Below are positions 23,741 to 34,886 of a stretch of DNA of 60,000 nt, piece after piece. The stretch covers positions 90,068,756 to 90,128,755 of the forward strand of contig CM060731.1 of assembly GCA_030704615.1 (NCBI GenBank). The letters run 5' to 3'. This stretch comes from Takakia lepidozioides. Taxonomy: Eukaryota; Streptophyta; Takakiopsida; Takakiales; Takakiaceae. Position 1 is the stretch's first letter; the number at the start of each line of letters is the position of its first letter. The translations under genes and the position numbers were made by a program. The notes under the pieces were generated by a model. It saw only the letters and a program-made list of their open reading frames with translations. It ran no database searches and was not told where the DNA came from.

Positions 23741-24294
23741 CAATGCGTGCACGGCTATTGCACCCATTGAACGGATGTGGTTGAAGCCCCTCTTTTGCCC
23801 GCATGTGCTTGAACATGTGTGTGACACATATGTGGAGACACAACAGACAAAAAAATCATTTGCCTCCCCATCGACGCACTCATCCTTCAAGCCATTCCAG
23901 AATTTAATTGAATTTAAATTAATTTTAAGCCAATAAATAGGTTTGCACTGCCTTTCATTGGGGGTTTCTGGCACGTATCGATTTTGTTTTTGGCTCAATT
24001 TTGTTCTACAGCTTCAAGCATCCCACCGCTACTCCCCCGCCAAAATTTGGACCAATCAAAAATGTCCCAAAAAAACAAATGATCTCTTCGCTCACTATTG
24101 CAGAACTCTCTATGAAGAGTGCATGAAGTAGAACACAAATCAAGTTTGGAGTGCAAAACAGGGAAGAAACAGTGGTTTTGGGTCCAAATGAATTTTGTTC
24201 ACTCCCAAAATTGGCATGCACATTGCATACGGAGTCATTACACGCCCCATTCAAAAACAGAATGAAAAAAAAATCATGAGCACGCAAAACGCAG

Positions 24295-24700
24295 TCCAAC
24301 AGGTCCCAAAGTAATAGCAGATCCAATGGAATACATTCAACGGGTGAATGGATGGTTGCCCATCCAAATCATTTTTGTTTGCTTCCAAACTTTGCCAGTA
24401 CGTTTGAGACACCCTCTCACAGGTCCCGGACTAATATGAGATCAATCAAAATTCATTCGATGGCTCAACGGATGGTTGGGCATCAAAATGATTTTGGTTC
24501 GCTTTGAGACATTGCCAGTATGTTCAATGTACCATATAAGAGGCCCCAGAGTAATATAAGATCAATCAAAATTCGTTCAATGGGCCAACGGATGGTTGCC
24601 CATCCAAATGATTTTCATTCGCTTTGAGACTTGGCCAGTGTGTTCAATGTACCATTTGATAGGTCAATGTAATATGAGATCAATCGAAATTATTTTGTGC
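24295..24700 (+). repeat. 120-bp satellite, block 2
   Basis: Units start at 24301, 24421, 24541 and 24661. Each resembles the unit 1,020 bp upstream more than its neighbours (for example AGGCCCCAGAGTAATAT in the third unit of both blocks), so the whole block was duplicated, not just single units. The last unit is shortened. Confidence 0.8.
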
Positions 24701-25135
24701 TTCGAGAACTTTGTGGGTAGAAAGACCATAGATTTTGCGAAATGATTATGAAATACGCAGGGACCAGACGAAATTTGTTTGGAAGATGACCGTTCGTAAC
24801 TCGTTATAACTTATTGGTTAACATCAATTTTCCTTGTTCTCCAGCTTTCGGAGTTCATTGCAGATACCCACATATACGTCATGACCAAATATAACACCAT
24901 TGTAAATATGTTTACAGGGTGAACCACTTCTTTCGCATCACACGAGTGTAAATGTGAAGAAAACGCTGCTCATGCAATTGAAATTGGCAGGTGCCGCACA
25001 TGTGCATTGTGTATTAATAAAATTGGTGATATACAAACTTGGTGGAATGCCATCACTGTGTTTTCCAACAATATTCAAGGTACAACAAAAATGCATATTG
25101 TATATGTACTACCCTGCCAGTCATTAAAAGCCTAG
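24700..25135. other. Non-genic stretch
   Basis: AT-rich sequence between the satellite and the 3' end of the RING-type pseudogene. I see nothing in it. Confidence 0.4.
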
Positions 25136-27365
25136 TCGTCACTGTTCGAGGATGTGGAATTTGATGCAGTGGCCTGATTTGCACTGCCAAATGCCAAAGC
25201 TTGCGACCGTGATCTCGTGGTCAATGAGGGGCCCAATGGCATGTGATCAATTCTGGCCTACATCCGCCTACTTCGCGGCGAAAGTTGACTTTCTTCTTCA
25301 CTCTCACGACGTGGCGGAGGTGGATCGAGAACAATTGCTCGGGCTGCATGCAATCGGCAACGAGGCCGTCCACATCCGGCAATACAGCCCCCAAAACACG
25401 ATGATAACGGTCTGTCCATAGCCGCCTCCATTGCTCTACAACTGCCTTGATGGTACTTTTGAAACTTTTCAACTGCCTCTTGCGGGCCCTGTCCCTAATC
25501 ATTGTGTCGTTTCGACGATAAGCCGCCTCGTACGCCTCATTCATTCGGCGTTGACATATTATAGCATCTTCCAGTTCGGACAGCAACAAATGTCTCCCAA
25601 TCGGTTCTCGGTCATACAATTCGTTCTCCTCCGGCACCTATGGAACCTGTGGGAGCCGGATAAACCTGGACCTTCTCTGACTCCAATGCCCTCCCAGATT
25701 GCGGCAAAATTGCTCTCTCTCCCACCAATCGGGAATGCCTCTCGCACGTATGGCTATCTCCCAGTCAGATGTGACCCAAAAATACTGGGGATCTTTGATG
25801 TATGTCGGGTTTCCGGCATGTATGCCATGCATCTCTCTGTCTGCATCCCATACCAAGTTCTTGCCCCAATGCACACAATTCAGAAATGTGAATGGTAGCC
25901 CATACAATGGGAGGTTATGTCGATTGTATTCAAAACCTATGGGCATCCGATCTTCCAAGCCCACCAGCTCATAGAAATGGCGATGGATTGGTGTACGACA
26001 TTTTGGGCAAGCGCTCATCCGCAAGGCTTGCGGGATAAGACATGTGAGATGGAACATATGTCCACATGATCCAAGCACATGACATCCCTGTGGGTCGTAT
26101 GGATTCCTGCACATCGAACAAACTGTGCCATCTGATATCCATGACGGCAAAATGCATCGTGGTATCTCCTCCCTCTGGGCCGGTTTGATGTGGCTGGTCA
26201 TCCTTGTTGTGGTGTCCCACTCTTCCTCTATATCCAATTCCCACTTTATGCTTCTGTTCGACCCCGAGATTTTGTGCTCACATTGATCGGACATAGAATC
26301 TACATCTGCCCAGTTGGTATACCCAACGAACACGCTTGATGCGATGCGGATATCGTTATACCTTTGCATGTTGGCATAAATGCTATCCACGCTACGGTTC
26401 GACATGCATGCGGCACGTTGCAAGCCTGACAGTGCTCGCTCTACCCATGCTTCTCTGGAGGCCAAATGGGTCGCCCATTGTACCTAATTCTCCCAATCGC
26501 CATTCAATGGGACCCATGCCCGAATCTCCAATGTTTTGGACAAGCGCCATGCAGTTGCCATGACAATGTCCCGCTCCTTTGTAACGCGGTCGACATCAGA
26601 TATCGGATTCATCTCGGATTGAATGGCGACCCTCGAGCATTCCCCGGTTTCCAGTATTGGTTCTTTTCCTTTCCTCCTTCTCTCATCCGCAATTCGCTGT
26701 TCCTCAACCATGGTTTCATCGGCCATAAGGTCAAAAACGTTCGTAATTTCGTGAATGATGAGGTCAATACTGCGATCGGGCATCGCAAACTCCGCGTCCA
26801 TGTCCACGACGTTTGTTCGATCCTCATTATGGACAACAGTGCCTTCATTGTTTGGAGGCATGTCTTGCAATCTAGCTTCCAACTCGGCTATGCGAAGTGT
26901 TTGTCAGTCTAGTCGGTCCTGTAGGGTCCTGATTCGTTGGTCTCTTTCCGCCAGTTGTTGCTCTAACGTTGCAGCCGGTTGTATTTCAAACACGTCCAGG
27001 ATGTACTCCAAAGCGTATAGCATCTTTGCGTTCCTCCTACTAGCAGTTTGCCAATTCACTGGACGCAAGAGTATGACTCCACGTACAACATGGCTGCCAA
27101 GGTGTACGGGATTTGGCCCTTTAAGAAAGGTTGACCCCACAATATGCAATGCACCTCATTCGCCCTGTACTGGAAATGCAAGTTTGTGCAAGACCTGGAC
27201 TCTGCGTAATTGTTTCGGGTTTGCACGTCATGCCTATCTAAAGGCCACAATCAATTGATGTGGTACCACTTCACGAATTTTTTGCATCTCGCCATTGGCC
27301 ACCTGAACTCTTCCGGAACATCCTCCCAGCCCTCTTCTGCTAGTATGCTAGGGTCACCATATATT
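25136..27365 (-). pseudogene. Coiled-coil / RING-H2 finger protein gene, broken
   Basis: On the - strand a single frame continues from about 27149 to 25221, interrupted by only three stop codons: TGA at 26904-26906, TAG at 26484-26486 and TAG at 25638-25640. Order: an N-terminal part (read in another frame before about 27100: AEEGWEDVPEEFRWPMARCK), a coiled coil (LEQQLAERDQRIRTLQDRLD, continuing after the stop as QTLRIAELEARLQD), an acidic linker, then a RING-type finger CSMCRNPYDPQGC...SCGHMFHLTC...CPKC (C-x2-C, C-x-H-x2-H-x2-C, C-x2-C). The C-terminus shifts frame near 25235 and ends SSNSDD-stop at about 25136. RING fingers usually act as E3 ubiquitin ligases. All three stops could come from CAG or CGA codons by C-to-T change. 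I infer a dead copy of a gene family, possibly transposon-borne. Confidence 0.65.
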
Positions 27366-27719
27366 TCTCAATTCAAGTCTTGCCTTGACCCTTTGATTTT
27401 CTTAGGGGGCGGTCCATGTTCATTGGGGTCATGTCGCGGCCCTTTGCCTTGAGGGCAGGGGGTCGGGACATAGGAGGGGCTGCCCCTGTGGTGGGGGCAG
27501 TGGCAGCGATAGGTATGAGGGGCTGAAGCACCCTTGAGTGCCCAAGGCACTCAAGGAGGCGGAGGCGCTCACTAGGTGGAGCCCCGCACACCGGGTTGCG
27601 GTGGGGGTGGCTCCACGAGGGGTGGTGGTAGCTTAGCGGGACTTAGTGGGGGTGACATAGGACTCGCCCTGGGGCAAAGACCTCGTGGTGGGAGTCGTGG
27701 GGAGTCTTGGGACTCATCA
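27366..27719. other. G-rich stretch next to partial LTR
   Basis: Contains runs such as GGTGGGGGCAGTGGC and GGGGGTGGCTCC. It is probably the diverged upstream part (U3) of the LTR that follows. No gene supported. Confidence 0.4.
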
Positions 27720-28156
27720 CGGTCCATAGGGGCCGTGGTGGGTGGGCCAAGACTCACCGCGACTCATCACCGGGAGTCGAGGGTGTTCGTGGTGGTTCGC
27801 CATAAAATGGCATGGTTGTTTGTGAAACCCCCGCGGACAGCTACAGAAGTATATATAGGGAGTAGTAACCCCGAGAACGGTGCAAGCCCGTTGGTGTCCA
27901 AAAACTAGTGAGTAAGCGAGCGAGCCGGAAAGCGACCAAAGAGTGGGGAGCTGTTCCGGACTGCCAACTACCAAAGGGAATTCCGCTGGTTCCAAATCGT
28001 TGGAGGGTTCTTTGGGAGAACAAAAGGGGGACCGTTATGCCCCGGTGAGCAGCCGAAGCTCCAAGTTGGCCCGGCGGCCAGGTTGGGAGTTAGGCGCGCG
28101 CATCAAGCGAGTAACTATGACTTAAGAGGGGAGCTTACCGAAGTGAGGTGCGCGAC
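27720..28156 (+). repeat. Partial chromovirus LTR (+ strand)
   Basis: Reverse-complement match to the LTR at 15829-16255: GTGGTGGGTGGGCCAAGACT, the TATATATAGGGAGTAGTAAC promoter box (about 27849-27860), CCCCGAGAACGGTGCAAGCC, CCCCGGTGAGCAGCCGAAGC, and the end TGCGCGACA at about 28156. No primer-binding site follows, so it is a solo or truncated LTR. Confidence 0.7.
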
Positions 28157-28496
28157 AGGTCATCTCTTCCATGACGCTCATCGTCCTGGCCCTCTGCCAT
28201 TCTGCAACAATCGGAACAACACTAAACGAGGTTTACTAATAAGACGTAACTCTAAACCCTTCACCCTAAACGAGTTTGAGTAGGTGTCAGAATAGTTCCT
28301 AAAAGTTAATTTTGTAGAATAAAATGATCCTGGAAGCCAGAGGAGGGCCTATGGGAGCATTCTGCAACGATCTCACAAAAACCGTGGCAAAAAATACCCC
28401 CCACCCAACCAATGGCCTCCTTCTCCACGTGACTACGTGTCGTGGAGTAATAAAATGCCACGCATACAGAAGTTGTGTGGAGAGGAAGTGAGGGGC
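28157..28496. other. Sequence between LTR and palindrome array
   Basis: No gene. It contains CAGAATAGTTCCTAAAA (about 28287), a weak match to CAGGGAATATTCTAGTAAAA read on the - strand at about 32840; both may be eroded ends of one element. Confidence 0.35.
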
Positions 28497-29905
28497 CTCC
28501 CTTGGCTTATATCCCCCCCCTCCTCATTTATCGGGCCACGCGCAGGGCAAACCTTCTAGAAGCGACCGCCCACTTGGCAATCGCCCCATTTTCCCAAAAA
28601 AAAAAAAAAAAAAAAACGACCGCCAGAACTGGCGGTCGCTCCATTTTCCGTAAATAAAATAAATAAGCGACCGTCAGCATTGGCGGTCGCTACATTTACA
28701 GTGACATTTAAGAATTAAAGCGACCGCCAGTAATGGCGGTCGCTCCATTTCCAATAAATTTTTAATAAAAGCGAGCGCCACTAATGGCGGTCGCTGCATT
28801 TACAAAAAAAAACAATTGCGGCAACCGCCCGTAATGGCGGTCGCTTCATTTTCCTCCAAAAACAAAAAAAACGACCGCCAGTAATGGCGATCGCTTCATT
28901 TCCAAAATAATTAAAATAAAAGCGACCGCCAGTAATGGCGGTCGCTGCATGTACTAAAAATATATCCCCCCCGCCTCATTCCTCGCTCCACGCGTAGGGC
29001 AGACCTCGTAGAAGCGACCGGCACCTTCGCGGTCGCTCCAGTTAAAAAACAAAAAAAACAACCGCCACTAATGGCGGTCGCTCCATTTCCAAACAAAAAA
29101 ACAAAAAAATGACCGCCAGTAATGGCGGTCGCTGCATTTTTTTAAATAACAATTACAACGACCGCCAGCAATGGCGGTCGCTGCATTTTCTTTAAAAAAA
29201 AACTTCAAGCGACCGTCAGTAATGAAAGTGAAGGGAGAATGACTCGGAGCTTATATGCCCCCCCGCCTCATTCCTCGTTCCACGCGCAGGGCGGACCTCG
29301 TAGAAGCGACCGCCACCTTGGCGGTCGCTCCATTTAAGAAACAAAAAAAAAGACCGCCACAAATTGCGGTCGCTCCATTTCGCGAAAAAAAAAAAAAAAA
29401 AAAAAAAAACTTCAAGCGACCTCCAATAATGGAAGTGAGGGGAGAATGAGTCCGAGCTTATATGCCCCCCCCCCCGCCTCACTCCTCACTCCTCACTCCA
29501 TGCGCAGGGCACACCTCGTAGAAGCGAACGACACCTTGGCGGTCGCTCCACTTAAAAATCCCAAAAAAACGACCGCAAAATATGGCTGTCGTTCCATTTT
29601 CCAAAATTAAAAAAATAACCGACCGCCGGTAATGGTGGTCGCTGGATTTTCAGAAAAAAAATAGAAATTAAAGCGACCGCTAGTAATGGCAGTCGCGGAA
29701 ATTACCGTAAACCCTAAAACAAAAGCGACCGCCAGTAATGGCGGTCGCTCCATTTACATAAAATATATTACGAGCGACCGCCAGTTCTAGCGGTCGTTGA
29801 ATTTACGAAAAAATAAAAGACGACCGCTATTACATCGCGTTCGCTGCATTTACAAAGAATAAAAAACAAATGCGACCGCCAGTGATGCCGGTCGCTGCAT
29901 TAAAA
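28497..29905. repeat. Array 1 of GCGACCGCC palindromes
   Basis: About 24 copies of GCGACCGCC-(AGTAAT or similar)-GGCGGTCGC, spaced mostly 47-53 bp apart by A/T-rich DNA. Each copy could form a 9-bp stem with a 5-6 base loop. A second module, CTTATATGCCCCCCC...CCTCATTCCTCG...CGCAGGGC...GACCTCGTAGAA, occurs four times (about 28505, 28965, 29250 and 29456), each time just before a palindrome, so the array has a higher-order repeat. A few copies are damaged on one arm. Confidence 0.85.
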
Positions 29906-30448
29906 TAAAAATGAATGCAGAGTTGGAAGCATTGGCACAATTGTTCTTCATTCCACAAGCAAATCACCAAACACAAACATGAGCAAGTGACGGTGCATTT
30001 GGCCGACATTTTGGCTGGTATACACATGGGCAACATCTTTTATTTCCCAACACATACACAACAGCAATACAAATACTCATAGTGACAATGATCACACTAG
30101 TATTACTTCACTACAGAAATGTAAACATGTCCACTAAAATGTGCTGATGCATATGCCTACAGCTGTTTTGCTTCAATTCCTTCTACTCCTTCGACGGCGG
30201 GACGAAGAAGATCATAATCCTAATGCTCCGATGGGTTGAAAATCCGAGTCACCCTCGACTTCACCACCATTGCCATGATCAGTGCTGGAATCGTCCTCCC
30301 TATCTGACCTCATATGTCCAGGCTTTTGAATCTGCAAGGGACCTCGAACCACATTTGTCAACTCCCACTCCGGTCTTGAATACCATCCACGGTATCTGGC
30401 CTGTTTGTGGGCCGATCGCCTACAATGGGTTGGACTGTTCTCTGTCGT
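29906..30448. other. Stretch between array 1 and transposase ORF
   Basis: No gene seen. It would hold the 3' UTR of the - strand hAT-type ORF. Confidence 0.4.
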
Positions 30449-31420
30449 TTATGGACTTGGGACGCAATCGAAGGTGGTCTCGAGAGGTACCGGAGGGGGG
30501 TCTGCCCGAGATAGACCGGCATTAGATGGTCCGGCATGTGAGGAACCATGCGTCTGCTGCGCAACACGTCGGTTAAGGTGGAATTGTAGTGGCAGGTTAT
30601 CATCATCCGAGGCTTCAACTTCCGCCCGGTCCAATGCAGCAGAATGATGCGTGCGTGTGGATAACAGATCAATCCTGTTGCTCATTAATGCCCGTTGTGT
30701 TGATGGGGAGCTGGATCGGTTTTGACATTGTGGTGGAACTGGTCGTATCGATGAGGCATGATTCCGTCCCATCGACTGTACAATGGGTTCAACACCATTG
30801 TTTGTATGAACAGGGTTGCGTACGTCGCTCGGTCTTGGAAGTTCATCACCCCTAAGCTCCATTGGGGCACTACCGGTGGCTTCAGCGTGTAGTGGGGGGC
30901 GAGGGTTGACCCCAACTTCATTTTGAGGACCATGTTTTGGGGATGACACAATTGCAGTTTCACCTTCATCTGCGATACGTACTTTTTCAATGATGTCATC
31001 AAAGGTTGGCTGGATATAAGCATCATCCTCTATGAATGTAAACGGGTCATACGCATTTTCGGGAGCATCATCGGATCTATCTTCACTATTGGAGGCAGAT
31101 GATTCCCTCTGAGATGATTCCCTCTGAGGTGATTCCCTCTGAGGTTCAGTATCGTCACTCATCGAATCTACCTCAGAAGCAAAGTCTTCGGAACGCAAAT
31201 CTCTCTCATACCATGCTGCAGCATCATCCGCTGCCCTCTCACATAGCAGTCGACAATTGGTATACACATACACCAATTTCTCATCCCTCGCGGGATTCAA
31301 CCTGTTGCGAATCTTGTTGTGAACAAATGAGTAACTCCTCCAATTGCGATAAGAAAGTTTTAATCCACATAGGTTGCACTCAACACTACCAGTGTTCGGG
31401 ATTGCCGTATACCAAGGGCT
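30449..31420 (-). CDS. hAT-type transposase C-terminus with long Ser-rich tail (partial)
   Basis: The - strand frame is open from about 31420 to 30449. Near its start it reads RNWRSYSFVHNKIRNRLNPA, then DEKLVYVYTNCRLL. This is the signature at the end of the hAT dimerisation domain in plant transposases ('NWS...IH.K.RNRL...KL.YV..N.RLL'). A tail of about 250 residues follows, acidic first (SMSDDTEPQRESPQRESSQR, a 6-residue repeat), then rich in Ser, Pro and His. The catalytic core (DDE) is not visible upstream; it may be in other exons or lost. The region 31550-31620 on the - strand (KPLQQIVYKLNTTTHIDPLG) could be an earlier exon. The ORF lies between two arrays of the same palindrome. Confidence 0.65.
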   Translation of the reverse strand, partial: SPWYTAIPNTGSVECNLCGLKLSYRNWRSYSFVHNKIRNRLNPARDEKLVYVYTNCRLLCERAADDAAAWYERDLRSEDFASEVDSMSDDTEPQRESPQRESSQRESSASNSEDRSDDAPENAYDPFTFIEDDAYIQPTFDDIIEKVRIADEGETAIVSSPKHGPQNEVGVNPRPPLHAEATGSAPMELRGDELPRPSDVRNPVHTNNGVEPIVQSMGRNHASSIRPVPPQCQNRSSSPSTQRALMSNRIDLLSTRTHHSAALDRAEVEASDDDNLPLQFHLNRRVAQQTHGSSHAGPSNAGLSRADPPPVPLETTFDCVPSP

Positions 31421-31423
31421 TCA

Positions 31424-31866
31424 TTCCTCCCTCATCTTCACCCAATATCCACTCCCCTGGGCCATAGCAATGTAAGCAACAAAAAACAGTCACCTATAAA
31501 TGAACATGTTGTGAATGTAGAGTGTAATGCGATAGCCCAACACTTCTACACCTGTCAGCAACCCAAGTGGGTCAATGTGGGTTGTAGTGTTGAGCTTATA
31601 CACAATCTGCTGAAGTGGCTTTGGTGGAAGTCACAACGGCAAAATGTGTGCACCCTCCTCTTGGGCTACACTCTCGTTTAATGGAAGAGAACATCCAAAG
31701 CAACCTCAAGTGTTTGCGCCAAAAGAAGTGAGGAGCTTGGTGACCCTGCTCCCTTATATATGATCTAGGAAGGATGAAAGTGAAATGAAAGTGAAATGAA
31801 TAAATGACGAACTAATAGCGCCTACCCGAAAAAGAGGGTACAACCATATTTGTTATAATTTTGAAA
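31424..31866. other. Stretch between transposase ORF and array 2
   Basis: Apart from the possible exon noted for the hAT gene, no gene is seen. CTTATATATGATC at about 31754 is TATA-like. Confidence 0.35.
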
Positions 31867-32730
31867 TTAATCGACCGCTAATACTGCGGTCGTTATTTTT
31901 ATTTTTTATGAAAAACAAGTGACCGCCACTATTGTGGTCGCTTTTATTTCCTTTCATTTTGTGCAATATTGCGGTCACTTCTATTTTGTATATTTTTTAA
32001 TTTAAGCGACCACCCGTATGGCGGTCGCTATTGTTTTTTATTTCAAAATATAATGCGACTGCCGGTATGGCGGTCACTTCATTTGTTTATATATTTAAAA
32101 TAAAGCGACTGCCAATATGGTGGTCGCTTTTATTCTTAATATTTTAAAAAAAACTCGACCGCCAGTAAGGCGGTCGCTTTTAATCTTTATATTTTCAAGT
32201 TTAAGCGACCTCCAGGCTGGCGGTCGCTTTTATTTTATATATTATTAAATTAAAGTGACCGCCAGTTTGGCGGTCACAAATATTGTATTATTTTAAAATA
32301 AGCGACCACCGGTGTGGCGGTCGCTTTTATTTCCATATGTCGCTTGTTTTTTAATATAATTTTAATTTACCGACCGCCATATGGCGGTCGTTTGTTTTTC
32401 TATATATTTTTTTAAATTAAGCGACCGCCAAATTGCGGTCGCTTGTTCTGTATATATTTACAAAATGGTGTGACCGCCAATACGGCAGTCGCTTGTTTTT
32501 AAAAAAAAATTAGGCGACCGCCAATCTTGCTTTTGTTTAAAAATAAATTGAAGCGACTGCCAATATGGCGATCGTTATTTCTTTTTTTATTTCGAAAAAT
32601 AAAGCGACTGCCAGGGTGACTGCCAATCTTGTTTATTTAAAAAAATAAATTGAAGCGACTACCAATACGGCGGTCGCTATTTTTTTTTTTAATTTCGAAA
32701 AACAAAGCGACCACCATAATTGGCGGTCGG
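31867..32730. repeat. Array 2 of GCGACCGCC palindromes
   Basis: About 18 copies of GCGAC(C/T)GCC-N4-5-GGCGGTCGC at roughly 48-52 bp spacing, with AT-rich spacers often TTTTATT. Copies vary more than in array 1 (GCGACTGCC, GTGACCGCC). It lies on the far side of the hAT-type ORF. Confidence 0.85.
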
Positions 32731-32864
32731 GTTCATTTTGTTAATTTTCAAAATGTATTTGCCACCGCCACCGTGCCGGCGACGTGGCTGCTTAAGTGGC
32801 AGTATTTTACCTGGTGCTATTTTTACTAGAATATTCCCTGAACTTGACGTGACGGAGGTCCCGT

Positions 32865-32894
32865 CAGCGTCAGGTCTGACGTGACCTGACGCTG
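32865..32894. repeat. Perfect 12-bp inverted repeat with TGACGT spacer
   Basis: CAGCGTCAGGTC, then TGACGT, then GACCTGACGCTG. Further TGACG motifs lie on both sides (32844-32855, 32905-32915). It sits 40 bp before the partial Ty3 pol copy. Confidence 0.7.
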
Positions 32895-32937
32895 ATGGAC
32901 GGACGTGACGCTGATAACCGGGGTGCAGTAACCAAGA

Positions 32938-34886
32938 ATGGTTAAAGTTGGGGCTGACTTGGAGCCTGAATTCTTTGAGGAAGCTAAGAACTTATTTATC
33001 AAATACAAAGATGTATTTGCCTGGAGTTATGAAGACCTGAAGGGGATACCCCCTGAAATATGCCAGCACAAGATTGAGTTGGAACCAGGTTCTGTACCAA
33101 TCAAACATGCAAGATACATGATGAATCCCAACTATGCACAGAAGGTTGGGAAGGAGATGAAGAAGCTGGCTGAGGCTAAGTTTATATACCCGATAGAGTA
33201 CACAACTTGATTATTACCCATCGTGATAGTTCCCAAGAAGAATGGCAAACTGAGAGTTTGTGTGAACTACAAGAAGCTAAATGATTGCACAAAGAATGAT
33301 CCATTTTCTTTGCCATTCACAGAAGTTGTACTAGATACTGTAGCAGGCCATGAAATGTACTTATTCATGGATGGCTTCAGTGGGTATAACCAAGTACAGG
33401 TAGCTGAAGAAGACCAGGGAAAGACTGCTTTCATTACTGGTTAGGGTGCTTATGCATACAAAGTCATGCCTCTTGGACTATGTAATGCACCAGCAACTTT
33501 CCAAAGAGTGATCAGTGAATCTTTCCATGAGTACTTGGATGATTTCATGCAAATATTCTTATATAACTTCAGTGTTTATAACTCGAAGAATGAGCATTTG
33601 CAGAAATTGGAATTGTGTTTGGCCAGATGCAGGATGAGAGGTCTTGGGCTGAATCCAGAAAAATGTACTTTCTGTGTGAACTCGGGAGGTCTTTTGGGAC
33701 ACATTGTGTGTCAGTAAGGGCTACTTATAGATCCCAGAAAGACAGAGGCTATTAAAGCCTCACCACCACCAAATAATGTTAAGGCTCTAAGGAGGTTCCT
33801 TGGACAAACCAGTTATTACAAAAGGTTTGTCAAAAGATATGCACAGAAGGCAGCATCATTGAGCAAGCTCTTGAAGAAGGATGCAGTGTTTGCATGGACA
33901 GCTGAATGTCAACAGGCCTTTGAGGAACTTACATTGTCAGTAACAACTAAACCTGTGCTGATTAACCCACATTGGTATATGGTATTTCATGTACACTGTG
34001 ATGCCTCAGGAGAAGCATTGGGGGCTGTGTTAGCCCAAAATGTTACAGGAAACATAGATTCACCTGTGTATTATGCTAGCAGACTGTTGAACAGTGTTGA
34101 AAGGAACTACAGCACCACCGAAAGAAAAGCTTTGGCATTGATTTATTCAGTCAAGAAGTTCAGGCATTATTTGCTGGGAAGGAAGTTTATGTTCTATGTG
34201 GATCATCAAGCTCTGATTTATTTGGTGAACAAGCCTTTGATAAGTGGAAGGATAGCAAGATGGCTGATTATACTGCATGAGTTTGAATTCGAAGTTGATT
34301 ATAAACATGGACGTTTGCATCTTGTGGCAGATCATTTGTCACGCCTTTCAACAGGAGAGCCCGCCACAGGAGTAGACGATCAACTGCCTGATGCAGGTTT
34401 ATTTGCAGTGGAAGTGCAGGGAGCAGATGATTGGTTAGATTGGCAGTGGCCAATCAGATACTACCTTACTCATGGACAGTGCCCACCCAGTTATGGAAAG
34501 GAGCAGAGGAAGAGAATAGCTATCAAGGCATTACCATACACTATGATAGGAGGAAGATTGTATAAGCTAGGACCTGATGGAGTTCTAAAAAGATGCTTGT
34601 ACCACCATGAAGTTAATAAAGTTTTGGAAGAAGTTCATTAAGGAGTGGCTGGAGGCCATTTTGGATAAGAGACTACCAGTAGGAAACTATTACTTGCACG
34701 TTACTGGTGGCCTACTTTGTTTAAAGATGTACACAAGTATTGTAAGAGCTGTGATGAGTGCCAGAGGCTAGGACCTTTGCAAACATCTGGGAAGATGGCT
34801 TTGCATCCTACAATGCCTACTGAACCATTCCAGAAATGGGGATTGGATTTTGTTGGACCAATCAATCCACCAGCTAGGAATACACA
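32938..34886 (+). pseudogene. Partial Ty3 pol copy (RT, RNase H, start of integrase), broken
   Basis: Closely matches 40501-42440 of the larger element. It begins MVKVGADLEPEFFEEAKN just before the RT domain and ends at FVGPINPPARNT inside the integrase core. Stops at 33208-33210, 33442-33444 and 33715-33717 and others break it, and the catalytic box at about 33556 reads FLYN instead of FLDD. No LTR, gag or protease is attached. In the linker after RNase H it keeps the frame (GADDWLDWQWPIRYYL) that the larger element has lost. Confidence 0.85.

Noticed and set aside
25221-26912. Stop codon reassignment (TAG or TGA read as an amino acid), suggested by single stops in long frames
   Set aside because: The WD40 gene and the long transposon frames use the standard code without internal stops, and the affected genes also have frameshifts; mutation is the simpler explanation.
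30223-31467. Plus-strand frames opposite the hAT-type ORF
   Set aside because: Antisense shadows; the - strand has the hAT signature.
28560-32730. CRISPR-like appearance of the palindrome arrays (regular repeats, about 50 bp period)
   Set aside because: Spacers are A/T-rich and low in information, repeats vary, no cas genes are near, and the surroundings are clearly eukaryotic.
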